Below, piece after piece: positions 12,241 through 21,906 of a DNA stretch of 64,000 bases (positions are counted from its first letter, which is position 1; each line of letters begins with the position of its first letter). A program made the position numbers and the translations under genes. Origin of the DNA: Isoetes taiwanensis (taxonomy: Eukaryota; Streptophyta; Lycopodiopsida; Isoetales; Isoetaceae). The notes beneath the pieces were generated by a model. It saw only the letters and a list, made by a program, of their open reading frames with translations, was not told where the DNA came from and ran no database searches. The stretch covers positions 15,417,877 to 15,481,876 of the forward strand of contig JAJEKV010000013.1 in NCBI GenBank assembly GCA_021234155.1, given 5' to 3'.

Positions 12241-13782
12241 ATGGCAAATAGCGGGTCAGATAAGGCATGGGAGCTGTTTAGCGCATGGTATGACAAAATA
12301 ATGGAGAAAGAACGGGATTTTCGTCAGAAGCATCCTGAAGAGTTCGAGGAGGAGCTAGAGGAGTCAGTGGATGCAACCATTGTGTATAATAATTTTTGCA
12401 CGGCGTAGACATTATGGGTGAGTGTAACGGGTTTATTGATGCATATGGCGGCATCCTTCATAGCTTCATGGTGGAGCTGGTCGACGTGAAACCATGTCCT
12501 GTGGATCGGTTTGCCTTCACTAAGCATCAAGCTTTTCTTAAGATGTTTCGAAACCCGATCATGACCGAATTAGAAGGTTCTGAAGAAACTACCTCTAGCA
12601 GAATCGCGGGCAAGAGGGGAAGGAAAGTTTTTCGGCCTAGATATCATGTTCGGCACATACATGATTTACACTAAGCCAAGCAAAGATGCGGTTCTTCTTC
12701 AAGTGCATGTGTCATTTGAAAGCGAGCAGCGCCCACTCACCGAGAGGAGCCGATAGATCCCGAGGAAGAGAAGCTCGTCTTGGAAAATGAGGAGATCGAG
12801 GTTGTGGAAGAGGAGGTCTCAGAAAAAGTTAACTACTTGGGGGCTATCGAAGCATATCCCATCCATGTAGATGGGAAACCATACTTGTTTTTTGGGACAT
12901 ATGAAGTGATGGGGTTGAGAGAAGACGAGATATTGGGCGGATATATGCCCATGTTGTAGGGCCTGGGAGGACTTATAGACTTTGAGACCGATGTCCCCGG
13001 ACAAATGATGGAGGCCGTGTGACTTATGATGGATCCTCAATACCTCCAGAGGATGCATTTGAAATTGTCATGTAGCAAGTGAAGCTGTGGTATGAAGCGG
13101 TGAAAGATGTCAAATTTGAAGCTGCTAGCTCTTCAAACACTCGCTACGAATTCATAGAACGTCTTATTTGTCGAAGTCCTCTTTCAAAATAACAAACCCA
13201 AATTTGTTGTCGAGCGGGACAAAAGAGAGGTATTTATCACGGTTTCATTTTCTATTTCTTCTTGAATCGATGTTTCTTTTATGCGGGGAGTTATTTATTG
13301 ATGACTTACGTGCAAGGCATTAGAGAGTCACCCTAGGTAGGGGCCTTGATGTGCACATTATATGGGCTACCTTCACAAGGGGAAATTATTGTGTTTCACA
13401 ATAAATATAGTCCATCCGAGATACAGGGAGGTCCTCAAGCTTAAGGCTCTGTCATTAGTCGGGCAATCCACGTGCCCCTAGCCTCAAACTATGATCAGTG
13501 GTAGCGATAGATAGGGCTATCGAATGTATGTCTTTGGGGCTTCAAAATGTACTCTGTCCTTGCAAATAAAAGCGACTCTAGGCTTGGGTGGAGCGGACAA
13601 GGAAACATCAAGGCTTGTCACGTGCCTGAAGGACCACGACATATTGTATCCGTTAGATGCAATTGGGATTTGGAGTAAAAGAAGAGGACTTAGAAGATTT
13701 TGATTGGTTACTACAGGCCACGATGCCAAGAAAAGGAAATGTACTTAAAAACTTATGTATTAATATAATGTCTTTTCTATAA
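12241..13782 (+). pseudogene. unrecognised acidic protein gene 2 of the TIR element, frameshifted
   Basis: An ATG at 12241 opens a frame (MANSGSDKAWELFSAWYDK) rich in E and K that meets a stop at 12408. A second frame, 12396-12674, continues with good protein texture (GFIDAYGGILHSFMVELVDV). Further open segments follow: an acidic stretch around 12740-12958 (EEIEVVEEEVSEKVNYLG, then GKPYLFFGTYEVMG), then about 12959-13076, and a short tail ending in TAA at 13782. At least three frame changes or stops separate them. I do not recognise the family; charged, coiled-coil-like composition is all that can be said. It begins about 75 bp after array A and ends about 145 bp before array B. Confidence 0.45.
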
Positions 13783-13925
13783 ATTGTCTTTTTCTATAAT
13801 GTATCAATTGTTTTCATATGGCGAAATTGCTTTTGTATGAATGTTCATTTATGATATTCATTAATTGTTAGAATTCAATGTGAGCAATAAATCCTTGTTA
13901 GATGTATATGTTAGGTATTCTTTAA

Positions 13926-14228
13926 TGGTGGCTGATCGTAAAACAGGATGTCGGCCGGTTTTGGATGGGCGATTTTCAAGACCGTGGCTACGGGTGCGCA
14001 AAACAGCGATCGGCAATTTTGGACTACCCTTATTTCGCAGACTGGCTACGGTGCGAAAAAACAGATGTCGGCGATTTTGGACTGCCCGATTAAGATGCCG
14101 TGGCTTCTGATGCAAAACACAGTCGTCTGCGATTTTTGACTGCCCTATTTTATACCGTGGCTGGTCGAAAAGCAGATGTCGGCGATTTTGGACTGCCGTT
14201 CGCCACCGTGGCTACCGTAACATTTTTC
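13926..14228. repeat. palindrome array B (6 units)
   Basis: Six degenerate cores related to CGCACCGTGGCTACGGTGCG lie near 13926, 13972, 14031, 14089, 14146 and 14198. The loop is GGCT, the reverse complement of array A's AGCC. The spacers are copies of one sequence (AACAGATGTCGGCGATTTTG, then GACTGCCC) that is unlike the spacer of array A. The array sits between two plus-strand ORF groups. Confidence 0.85.
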
Positions 14229-14300
14229 AGTCTAGGGTTTATGGGATCGGGACGGACAATATTGCTTAATTGAATTTCTTCTCCTTGCTAAAATCCGCTC

Positions 14301-14801
14301 ATGTCCATGGAAGGCGCTAGCTCTGAAATCCCACAAAATGAGGCGACCTTTGACCGAGAATGTTGATGAGGTCATTACTAGCAAAAGAGACTTCTATTCC
14401 AATCCAGAGGGGAGGCGATTATTCCCATCACAAGCCCGTGAGATGGGCGTAGGGAGGTTGTCCTTCTGTAAGACTTCGGGCAAACCCTTGGAAATGTCGT
14501 CCACACTATTAATAATAGTGTGGGCCGAATATTTCAAAACCCGACGGGTCACCTTGCCGAATTTGGTAAGGTTGTTGGGGAAGGAGTTTTCCGCGGACGC
14601 CGCTTTATGCCACAATATTCGAGTTCGGATGATCGTATTGTGGTAGCAAAGTGGACCACGACCTCTGGATCAACGGCCGACTGCGTTCCCCACCCCGAGG
14701 CGGAGGCGTTGGAGGGAAGCCGTCGGGTCATACGTCGTGTGGCCCAGGTTGATGTCATCCATGTCCGGCACGGAGTCACGGCCATTCCAGTTCTTGTGTA
14801 A
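14301..14801 (+). pseudogene. unrecognised ORF 3a of the TIR element
   Basis: From ATG at 14301 the protein-like signal passes through two frames: 14338-14646 near the start, then the frame ending at 14801, which reads on from about 14480 (DFGQTLGNVVHTINNSVGR, later RRFMPQYSSSDDRIVVAKW). The change of frame near 14480 suggests one indel. The C-terminal part is basic and valine-rich (VIRRVAQVDVIHVRHGVTA). No family is recognised. It is followed closely by the Q-rich ORF at 14853 and may be part of the same protein. Confidence 0.4.
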
Positions 14802-14852
14802 TGAGCTGGATTACGTGTTGAAACCACAGGGGGGGGTTCTACACACGGCCAG

Positions 14853-15526
14853 GTGCTTTGGCCGGTTGACCAGGGCCATGGTGCCCAGTGGCTCATGAAT
14901 CAGGCTATCTCCTCGTCTCAGACGTTGGGACCACTATTGCATTCCCAAACGTTTGGCAGTGGTGGGGGGGAGGAAGAACTGCAGACTATGGAAGTGCAGC
15001 ATGACCAGCATCAGCTGGTCCAGCATGATCAGCAGGATCAGACGGGCCAGCAAGATCAGCATCAGCTGGTCCAGCAAGATCAGCAGGATCAGCCGCCCCA
15101 GCAAGATCATCATCAGGTGGACCAGCATGTTGATCCCGGGAACCCTAGTTCGAGTGGAACAGGTACTAGGAAGCCCCGGCGAAAGCTGAAATCCAGGCCG
15201 AAGAAATCCGAGCCGGCAAAGCCTCCTAGGCTTGTTCCTAGTGCGAGACAAGCTGAGAGAGATGCAAGGAGACCGGATAAGCTTGGTAATAGCGGAAGCC
15301 CAAGGAAGGGAGCCTAGTGTTAGATATGGTGGCCCCGAAGATGAAGGGTGCTCCTCGGCACTCAGTGGGTAAGCACGCGCACCCGACCTCGATTCCCAAG
15401 CTTGCCTTCGGGCTAGAATGGTCGTTTGAGATGCAGGAAATTATTGAGAGGAGGAAGGAATCAAGGAGGAAGAGGAGGGACAGAGCACTGGACTTACGTC
15501 CAGATGGTGGAGGAGGAGGTGAATAG
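14853..15526 (+). pseudogene. unrecognised Q/H/D-repeat basic protein, two overlapping frames
   Basis: The frame 14853-15317 (154 residues) has a central low-complexity segment of Gln/His/Asp repeats (QHDQHQLVQHDQQDQ and variants, about residues 48-90), then a proline/lysine-rich basic tail (KPRRKLKSRPKKSEPAKPP). At its stop a second frame (15317-15526) starts and continues with charged sequence (MQEIIERRKESRRKRRDR). The two may be one protein split by a one-base shift. At DNA level the repeat is a CAGCA(T/A)GATCAG minisatellite. Disorder, a basic tail and a coiled-coil-like end would suit a nucleic-acid-binding or scaffold protein, but that is inference. It ends about 285 bp before array C. 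Confidence 0.45.
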
Positions 15527-15809
15527 AATCCGTGCAGAGGCCTTGGACATCTGAAGAGGCGCAGAGGCTCATCTAATTAGCCTCTTTGAGGATAGTGTCC
15601 CATTGTGTGCCTGAGAGGGCGTGTTACTGCAAGGTGGCAACGATTATGCCTTAGCTAGATACTTCCGTGGATGCCTCCTTAGCATCCTTTTGTAACACTT
15701 TTTGTTTCTTAATATATGAGTGTTTTAGTATTTATCGTGATGAGTGTTTTATATTTATCCGTAATTATTTGCTATTCTATTTATTGCGGGTGCGTGCATT
15801 TATCTACTA

Positions 15810-16016
15810 GTGTTGACCGTGGCCACCGATGCGAAAATGACTATTCCACATTACGGTGGGAAGGTCACCGCCGCCACGGGTGCATAAAATGACTATTCCA
15901 CATTCTTTGGGAAGGTCTATTTCGCACCGGGTGGCCAGTGCAAAAATAGTGGTTCCAAAGTTTTGAGGGCGCAATTTCGACCGTGACTACGAAAAAATGC
16001 ATTATTCCACATTGCG
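15810..16016. repeat. palindrome array C (4 degenerate units)
   Basis: Cores near 15810, 15866, 15918 and 15968 are variants of CACCGTGGCCACGGTGCG. The spacers share AATGACTATTCCACATT, a third spacer family. The array lies between the plus-strand ORF ending 15526 and the minus-strand ORF ending 16202, so it separates convergent genes. Confidence 0.8.
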
Positions 16017-16131
16017 AAGAGAATGTTGAACTGAATTTAGAATCTACACGTAAGGAAAATGGCCAAGAGCTTTCCAAATTGAAAATGTGCGGTAAATAGA
16101 CAGATCACATGTATCATGGTTACATACTTAT

Positions 16132-16185
16132 AACTCATATAAGAGGCATAGCATGTACATAGAACTCATATAAGAGGCATAGCAT
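16132..16185. repeat. 31-bp tandem duplication
   Basis: AACTCATATAAGAGGCATAG occurs at 16132 and again at 16163, a two-copy tandem duplication in AT-rich DNA directly 3' of the minus-strand ORF. Confidence 0.8.
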
Positions 16186-16201
16186 ACATGAATGAAGAAG
16201 C

Positions 16202-16390
16202 TTATTCGCGATCGGGATCATCATGAACAGGTAGTTGAGTGATGCGATTAATCTCATAGACGCCACGCTCTGGAACCCTCCAAAGGTGGATAACAACACG
16301 ATAAAACCCTCCGGAAGAACGATTTCGGCCCTCTGCTACTCCTTCCAGCCAGGGATCAAGAGCCCCTCTGAGAACATCTATAAAGATCAT
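16202..16390 (-). CDS. unrecognised small protein, paralogue of the ORF at 16607
   Basis: A minus frame of 62 codons ends with FYRVVIHLWRVPERGVYEI followed by an acidic tail (HDDPDRE). A second minus-strand segment about 220 bp away (16607-16753) has the same arrangement, FDVIIHLIWNREHQMYMIEK, and also ends acidic. The shared pattern F-x-x-V-I-H-L-x, six or seven residues, then Y/M-x-I, with acidic ends, suggests tandem paralogues. The N-terminal part may lie upstream in a damaged frame. The family is unknown. It ends about 190 bp from array C. Confidence 0.45.
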   Translation of the reverse strand: MIFIDVLRGALDPWLEGVAEGRNRSSGGFYRVVIHLWRVPERGVYEINRITQLPVHDDPDRE

Positions 16391-16606
16391 TATATGTCAT
16401 AGTGCAAGTAATGGAGTCCATACCGTCGGGACGAGGAGGCCGAGACATAGCTTAATGGACATATACGCATTGAGTGGAACCGTACTTATATCGAACAAAA
16501 TTATTGACATGCTGAAAGCATTATTGGTTATACATACGAGCATAATGTACAAAATACACATGTATATAATGTACGTATATAGCGTATATACATTCTGAGT
16601 ATTGAT

Positions 16607-16753
16607 TTAGGGGGACTCTTCTGAGTCATTGTCACCAGGCACCCCAGTGATCTTTTCTATCATGTACATTTGATGCTCTCTATTCCATATTAGATGGATG
16701 ATAACATCGAAGGGATCGGGGATAATAGCGAGGATTGAGAGCGGCAGTGGTCA
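16607..16753 (-). pseudogene. partial paralogue of the 16202 ORF
   Basis: The minus strand reads PLPLSILAIIPDPFDVIIHL and continues to an acidic C-terminus (GDNDSEESP) and a stop at 16607. A stop codon lies directly upstream near 16755, so no full start is visible. Similarity to the ORF at 16202 is clear at the IHL block and the acidic tail. Tandem duplication of a small gene inside the element is the simplest reading. No function is recognised. Confidence 0.4.
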
Positions 16754-16904
16754 TCCGATCTTCCATGGGTATTTCGCTCGCGATTAATCGCTTGAAATTT
16801 TTCGTGATTCATCTTGCGGTAATGGAATCATGTTCGGGACCGTAATGAGACCACATGGCTAGGCGGAGGCCAATATTGTCGCTTTTCGGCAATTTGATGT
16901 ATAT

Positions 16905-17015
16905 TTATACCCACCAAAATTATTGATGGTATATACCCACCAAAATTATTGATGGTATATACATAGAAATTATTGATGGTATATACATACCAAAATTATT
17001 ATCATATACATACTT
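16905..17015. repeat. 28-bp tandem repeat (3-4 copies)
   Basis: The unit CCAAAATTATTGATGGTATA with a short CCCA/CATA linker is repeated three to four times, degenerating to the right. It lies in an intergenic gap of the element. Confidence 0.8.
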
Positions 17016-17259
17016 GTATGGTATTTTCGTATGCTACATGAGCTACAATATATAAATATACGATATAGCATATATACGATTTCTCTTTAAATAGGCATCT
17101 ATGCCTTCATTGTCTTTAATGCGCTTCTTGTTTGCATGCTCCTTGCCTCCCTCGTCCGGCTTCTTGTTGCTCTTTGCACTTTTCAATGCGCTCCACTAGT
17201 TGTTCCTTGTTCCGCTCCACTAGTTTCTTGCAAATGGTAACTTTGCAAGAACATCCTCA

Positions 17260-17669
17260 TTGGCTGATCAGGAATACCGCAAGCGTCGGCGGCGAGTTAA
17301 TCGATGCACTTTTGATGATTTTTTAACAACTTTTGGGAGCATCGATGGCGTCCGCGGTCCAACCACGAGCTTTGCAAGGCTGACTGATCAACTTCATTAT
17401 CGTCGCTATACTCGTCATCTCCCTCCCTTTGGAGGAGATCAATTCGAGTCAAGCAATGTTCACTCTAAGTGCTTTGGGACGATTTAGAAGATAGGCTAGA
17501 ACAGGTTGAAGGACATGCTTTTCCATGGTTTCATGGCCTACTCTCGGATCGGTATGTGCCTCTGGTCATTCCTACTAATGAGCGAATAGGATTTATATCC
17601 TCATTGAACTTTTTCGACTTCCATTACAAATCTTTTGTGGATATTGGTAAGCTCCTATTAGTTCCTTGA
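17260..17669 (+). pseudogene. unrecognised ORF 4 of the TIR element, frameshifted
   Basis: ATG at 17260 opens MADQEYRKRRRRVNRCTFDD; that frame stops at 17487. The frame 17469-17669 continues with similar texture (DDLEDRLEQVEGHAFPWFHG ... YKSFVDIGKLL). A one-base shift near 17475 would join them. Its end (Y-x-S-F-V-D-I-G) resembles the stretch NSFVELGPLF in the ORF at 18673, hinting at distant paralogy. The GGTAAGCTCC just after the conserved block could alternatively be a splice donor. No family is recognised. It ends about 310 bp before array D. Confidence 0.42.
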
Positions 17670-17977
17670 CTTCAACATCACGTGGTTCTTGTCTAGATTC
17701 CCCACGGGATACAATTCCTTGGGATACCGCGTGACCTATGGCTACATAGCACACAAACACATAATCATTACATATCACGGTGAAGATACTCCAATCTTGG
17801 TGGTATAAAGATTTTCATAGAAATTAAGTATATAAGCAAGTGATTTCCGTGTAATTAAGTAACATCCTCATATTATCATGTATTATCTTGGCAATCTTAC
17901 ACTTTTAGTGTAATTGAATGGTTTCTTCTACCATTTTCCTTGTATTTTCTCATGTGAATGTTTTATTTGTGGTCATA

Positions 17978-18110
17978 TTCCGGGACCGTGGTACAGTCTT
18001 GAAATCGCCTCACTTAAAAATTATTGAAGGGCCTATTTCGCACCGTGGCTACAATGCGAAATATGTGGATCCAGTTTAGTTACGGGCCCATCTTTCGCCA
18101 CCACCAAAGG
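17978..18110. repeat. palindrome array D (3 degenerate units)
   Basis: A good core (TTTCGCACCGTGGCTACAAT, then GCGAAA) at 18034-18062 is flanked by degenerate cores near 17983 and 18093. Its spacers (AAATTATTGAAGGGCCTAT and a GGATCC...TTAGTTACGGGCCCA type) are the same two families found in array E. Confidence 0.75.
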
Positions 18111-18204
18111 GTATAATACTTCAGCATTATTGGTATTATTCTTCAACTTTCTTGGTATTATACTTCCTTGATATTAGTATTATACTTCAACATTATTGGA
18201 TTAA

Positions 18205-18664
18205 GAGCTATAAATTCTTTCACCTTGCTTTCACTTCTCACCTTTGTTCCATGTTTTCACATTGCTTTCACTTCTCGTGTTCTCACCTTGCTTTCACTTC
18301 TCACCTTGTGTTCCGTGTTCTTTGCTAATTCATCTTGATCCTTGCTTCTTGCTCCTTCATCTTCGTGCTACTTCATGCTACTTGGTCTTGTTCCTTGCTC
18401 TTGATCTTGCTACTTGATCTTGTTCCTTGCTTCCTTGTTCCATGATCTTCCTTGTTCCTTGCTTCTTGCTACTTGATCTTGATCCTTGTTCCTTGCTCCT
18501 TGCTACTTCATCTACCTGGTTCTTGCTACTTGGTCTTCCTTGTTCCTTGATCTTCTTGCTCCTTGATCTTCCTTGTTCCTTGCTTCTTCCTACTTGATCT
18601 TGATCCTTGTTCCTTGCTACTTGGTCTTCCTTGTTCCTTGCTCTGCTCCTTGTTCCTTGCTTGC
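18205..18664. repeat. pyrimidine-rich CTTG(C/T)-type tandem tract
   Basis: About 460 bp of degenerate repeats of CTTGCTACTTGATCTTGTTC and relatives, almost purine-free except for GA and G at regular places. The open minus frames here are repeat translations (KEQGSR-type) and are not genes. The tract ends right in front of the ORF starting 18673, so a promoter or 5'-leader role is possible but unproven. Confidence 0.85.
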
Positions 18665-18672
18665 TTGTGCAA

Positions 18673-19206
18673 ATGATTGGACCCAATCCTCCCTGGGCTA
18701 CTCCAGAAGGCCTGCAAGCATGCCCCAGACATTATGTGCGGCCTGGAATGGATGAGCTATGGGACCATTTCTTGGAGTGGAGGATTTGCCCACACCCCCA
18801 CCAAGGAGCTTACAATGGAGTTGATCAACTTCATTCGAGCGATTTGATTGTGGTCATGAGCCAATCGATGGAAATTAATCCATCCGAATGTTATAGGAGA
18901 CTTGCAATGAGGGGAATTCTTGAACCCCCTCCTTATCACGGGCGAGATGCTACAAAGAATTGAGGCCTCTTCTTCGTCTTTGGATATTTAGCACACTCTC
19001 TGGATGCATACATATCAGAGTTCATTCATGAAATTTCTAAGGGACATATGTATGGCCTTATTAGGGTGTACTACAACGAGTACAACAGTTTTGTGGAGTT
19101 GGGTCCGCTCTTCTCCTGTGAGTATCATCCTGTGGAATTACTTTTTCTAATGACTAGGTACCCCATATGGTGGGAAGAATCAGTGGGGAGGAGGCGGAGC
19201 TCTTGA
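18673..19206 (+). pseudogene. unrecognised ORF 5 of the TIR element, one in-frame stop
   Basis: ATG at 18673 (MIGPNPPWATPEGLQACPRH) opens 96 codons to a TGA at 18961-18963. The same frame continues with strong protein texture (FVFGYLAHSLDAYISEFIHE, then YYNEYNSFVELGPLFSCEY) for 81 more codons to the next stop at 19204-19206. A single nonsense change or a consensus error best explains this. Without the stop it would be 177 residues. No domain is recognised; the sequence is rich in aromatic, H and P residues. It ends about 230 bp before array E. Confidence 0.5.
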
Positions 19207-19436
19207 CTCCTAACCCGTGATGCATGGGTTACACCTGCAGGGAGGGAAAGGGGAAGGGGAAGGGGTTAGGAACCTAGGGGAAGGTTACTAGGGACATACT
19301 GCCGTGGTCTCTAGTAACCTTTGCTATCTATCATAAATATTTCGTATGATACCGTGATAATATGTTCTATAAATATTCTCTAATATGTTAATATGTTCTC
19401 TAATATGTTAATATTCTCTAGTTATCAAGCCCATAT

Positions 19437-19803
19437 TTTCGCGACCGCAGCCATGGTGCTAAATTGATTCGTACAAATTATTGAAGGGTTTATTTCGCAG
19501 ACCGTAGCCACGGTGCGCGTAAATCGATTTGAAGGGCCTATTTAAGACCGCGGGCTACTGCGGCGTAAAATACGCGGGTCCGGTTTTAGTTGTTAGGCCA
19601 TATTTCGCACCGTCGCCACGGTGCGAAATCAGTTACAAATTATTGAAGGGCCTATTTCGCACCATAGCCACGGTGCGAAATCGACTCAGTTACAAATTAT
19701 TGAATGGCCTATTTTCGCGCGGGTGGCTACGGTGCGTAAATACGCGGATCCGATCTTTAGTTACTGGGCCCATATTTCGCGACCGTTGGCCCGCGATGTG
19801 CAA
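19437..19803. repeat. palindrome array E (7 units)
   Basis: Cores lie near 19437, 19493, 19542, 19602, 19655, 19712 and 19774, most of the form TTTCGCACCGTAGCCACGG. Two spacer types occur: ACAAATTATTGAAGGGCCTA and a TACGCGGATCCGAT...TTAGTTACTGGGCCCA type. The array lies between convergent ORFs, the plus-strand ORF ending 19206 and the minus-strand ORF group ending 19851. Confidence 0.9.
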
Positions 19804-19850
19804 TACATGCATCCAATTTACTTACAACACAGCATTTCCCACACTGAGCA

Positions 19851-21105
19851 CTATCGAACTGATAAATAAACCAACTCTTTTACAGTAGAGACGTTATCAA
19901 GAGCTCTCAATACAGACATAACCTTTTTTTGTCTAAACAACTTAGCAAGTGTTGATTCACTCTGGTTCCGTGATTTCTTCACCCACTTGCACACGATCCT
20001 TCGTAAAACCATTGACACATCTGCTGCAAGGAATTCCCAAACCGAACCTACGTGTTGAGTGAAACGGAAGAATGCATTCTTTGCTTGCTTATGGGACTTC
20101 TCCATTCCCCTGTGTATTCCAAATTCCAGTGCTTCCATACTCACGACAAACCACACGCCATGTGCTAAGCAGAATATGGACATAGTGAGTCAAATTGGCC
20201 TCACCCCATGTCGCCGGAAAGACTTAGTGAAGTTTGTGGTGCCTCCTTGAATTTGGCAACATCATTTTCCTGCACTACCTTTTCTCGCATTTCCTTTACT
20301 AGTACGGAGAAATCACGCCATGCCTTGATTTTCTTGGTGATGCGCCAACGATCATTTCGATCATCCTCGGCTGCAATAAGATTCTTGTAAGCTTCCCAAA
20401 CACCGGATAAGTTCTCTTCGCGGGAGGCAAAACCTCTTAGCCTTTGGACCACCCATACTTTTTGGTTTCGGGGAACCTTGGGATACCTTTGGATCTTGAA
20501 GTATTTTGTAGTGCCCACCATGAAGTCCCACATTAGATAGCACCTTTTCAACTTCATGCATGGCAACTTCCCTAGAGCTTTGGGGTGATTTATTCCAAGC
20601 AAACGGGATACTCATGTAAACCATCTTGTCTATGATTCTCAAGAAAGCATGAAGGGTGCATATGTGTACTCTTCTTAACGGAATTGGCAGTAATTGGCAT
20701 CAAGGTTGTGTCCTTCTCTTCTCTATTTGGTGGCTCATCCGGACCACGGTCTAATGTACTCTTGTCCAATCCAAATTGAATCTCTTCTTGCATAGAGAGG
20801 GGTAGGGACAAGCATGAGTAGTCTTACCAAACACCATGCTTCATTCGTACATGCATTTTATTGTCTTCAAATCTGCTGACAAGATGCCATTCAACCTCGT
20901 TACTCACCATATCCGAGAACTGCAAGTTTTTCTCCGATTCGTGAGAGGCAATCATTGTGGGAATGGGTGTTTGATCAAAAACCCATTTCAAGATAATTGT
21001 GATTTTCCTCGGTACCTGAAATAAACCAACCCACCAAATGTGATCTTCTTCATTTCGACGGGAAAACTTATCATCTAGATTTGACTCTTCATTCCCTGTA
21101 TTCAA
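19851..21105 (-). pseudogene. unrecognised minus-strand ORF group 6 of the TIR element
   Basis: Consecutive minus-strand frames (20824-21105, 20590-20811, 20361-20642, 20201-20602, 19851-20183) carry protein-like text and overlap or abut, as expected for one frameshifted gene. Examples are NEEDHIWWVGLFQVPRK, NLSGVWEAYKNLIAAEDDRN and FRQKKVMSVLRALDNVSTVK. The middle part is charged and probably helical. No catalytic motif or known domain was found. The group ends 48 bp from array E and lies downstream, on the same strand, of the ORF at 21262-21906. It may be the C-terminal part of that gene. Confidence 0.4.
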
Positions 21106-21261
21106 AGCTCGTTCATTAGACTCATTGTGAAACCCTCTCGTACTTCTAGCCTTTCACCAATTCCATTTCATCCGACTTCAAAACAATTCTTAGTTTGCCA
21201 ACAAGACTCTTCTACCTTCATATCATAAAATCGAACCAAAAGTGAAGCATTCTAGTTAAGT

Positions 21262-21906
21262 CTATCCGCAATTGTTATTTTTATTAAAGGCGAAAAGTAT
21301 CACCAAACTTTGACTTCTTCTTACCTTTGGTATAGGATGCCAATGTATCCAAGTTGACACTATTTGGTCGGTGATACATATCACCAAGAAGCTCTTGCAC
21401 TTGTCTGTTTTCGATGACCTACAAGTCATCACACTAGTCATCCTTGGTAGTAGAATAGTTTTGGTAATGCCTTGTTGTTTAAAGCCATCCTGCAAGCATC
21501 TGAACAAAGCAATATAAGCTTGCCTACTTATTCCGACATTGTCACACAGTTCTTGCACTGATTCTGAGGTTTGACTGTTCCCCAACTCCTGCAACAGTTG
21601 ATGTACTACAACTTTCCTAAGTTGAATGCTACTAGGAAGCTTTAACATTCTCAATACATCATCTTTAGTAACTAATTTCTTTAATAAACCGGCAATATTA
21701 GCAGGTTTTCTCTTATTTTCTTCTGCAAGATTTGGATCAACAAGCTTTTTAATAGCCATGACCCTTTTTTTTGAGCCTCCACCCCCAGGGGCTAATATAT
21801 TTATGGGCTTCAGGTTTTTTGCCCTCTCCCTGATCCCCAGTGGAGTTCTTTTTAAGCGTTTGACCCGCTTGTGAAGGGAATCATTTTCTTGCGCAACCCT
21901 CTTCAT
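21262..21906 (-). CDS. unrecognised lysine-rich, helical protein of the TIR element
   Basis: A minus frame of 214 codons, the longest in the element. It starts with a charged, probably coiled-coil segment (MKRVAQENDSLHKRVKRLKR, residues 1-20). A Gly-rich linker (LAPGGGGSKKR) follows, then a helical region with an HTH-like stretch (QELCDNVGISRQAYIALFRC, about residues 119-138) and GITKTILLPRMTSVMT. After about residue 160 the neighbouring frame reads better (NRQVQELLGDMYHRPNSVNL), so one frameshift is likely near 21425. The GISRQAY stretch resembles recognition helices of DNA-binding proteins, but no named family can be assigned. It could be a transposase-like or regulatory DNA-binding protein. 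Confidence 0.5.
   Translation of the reverse strand: MKRVAQENDSLHKRVKRLKRTPLGIRERAKNLKPINILAPGGGGSKKRVMAIKKLVDPNLAEENKRKPANIAGLLKKLVTKDDVLRMLKLPSSIQLRKVVVHQLLQELGNSQTSESVQELCDNVGISRQAYIALFRCLQDGFKQQGITKTILLPRMTSVMTCRSSKTDKCKSFLVICITDQIVSTWIHWHPIPKVRRSQSLVILFAFNKNNNCG

Noticed and set aside
18378-18732. Minus-strand ORFs rich in K, E, Q, G, R, S
   Set aside because: Translations of the pyrimidine-rich tandem tract; low complexity with no independent coding evidence.
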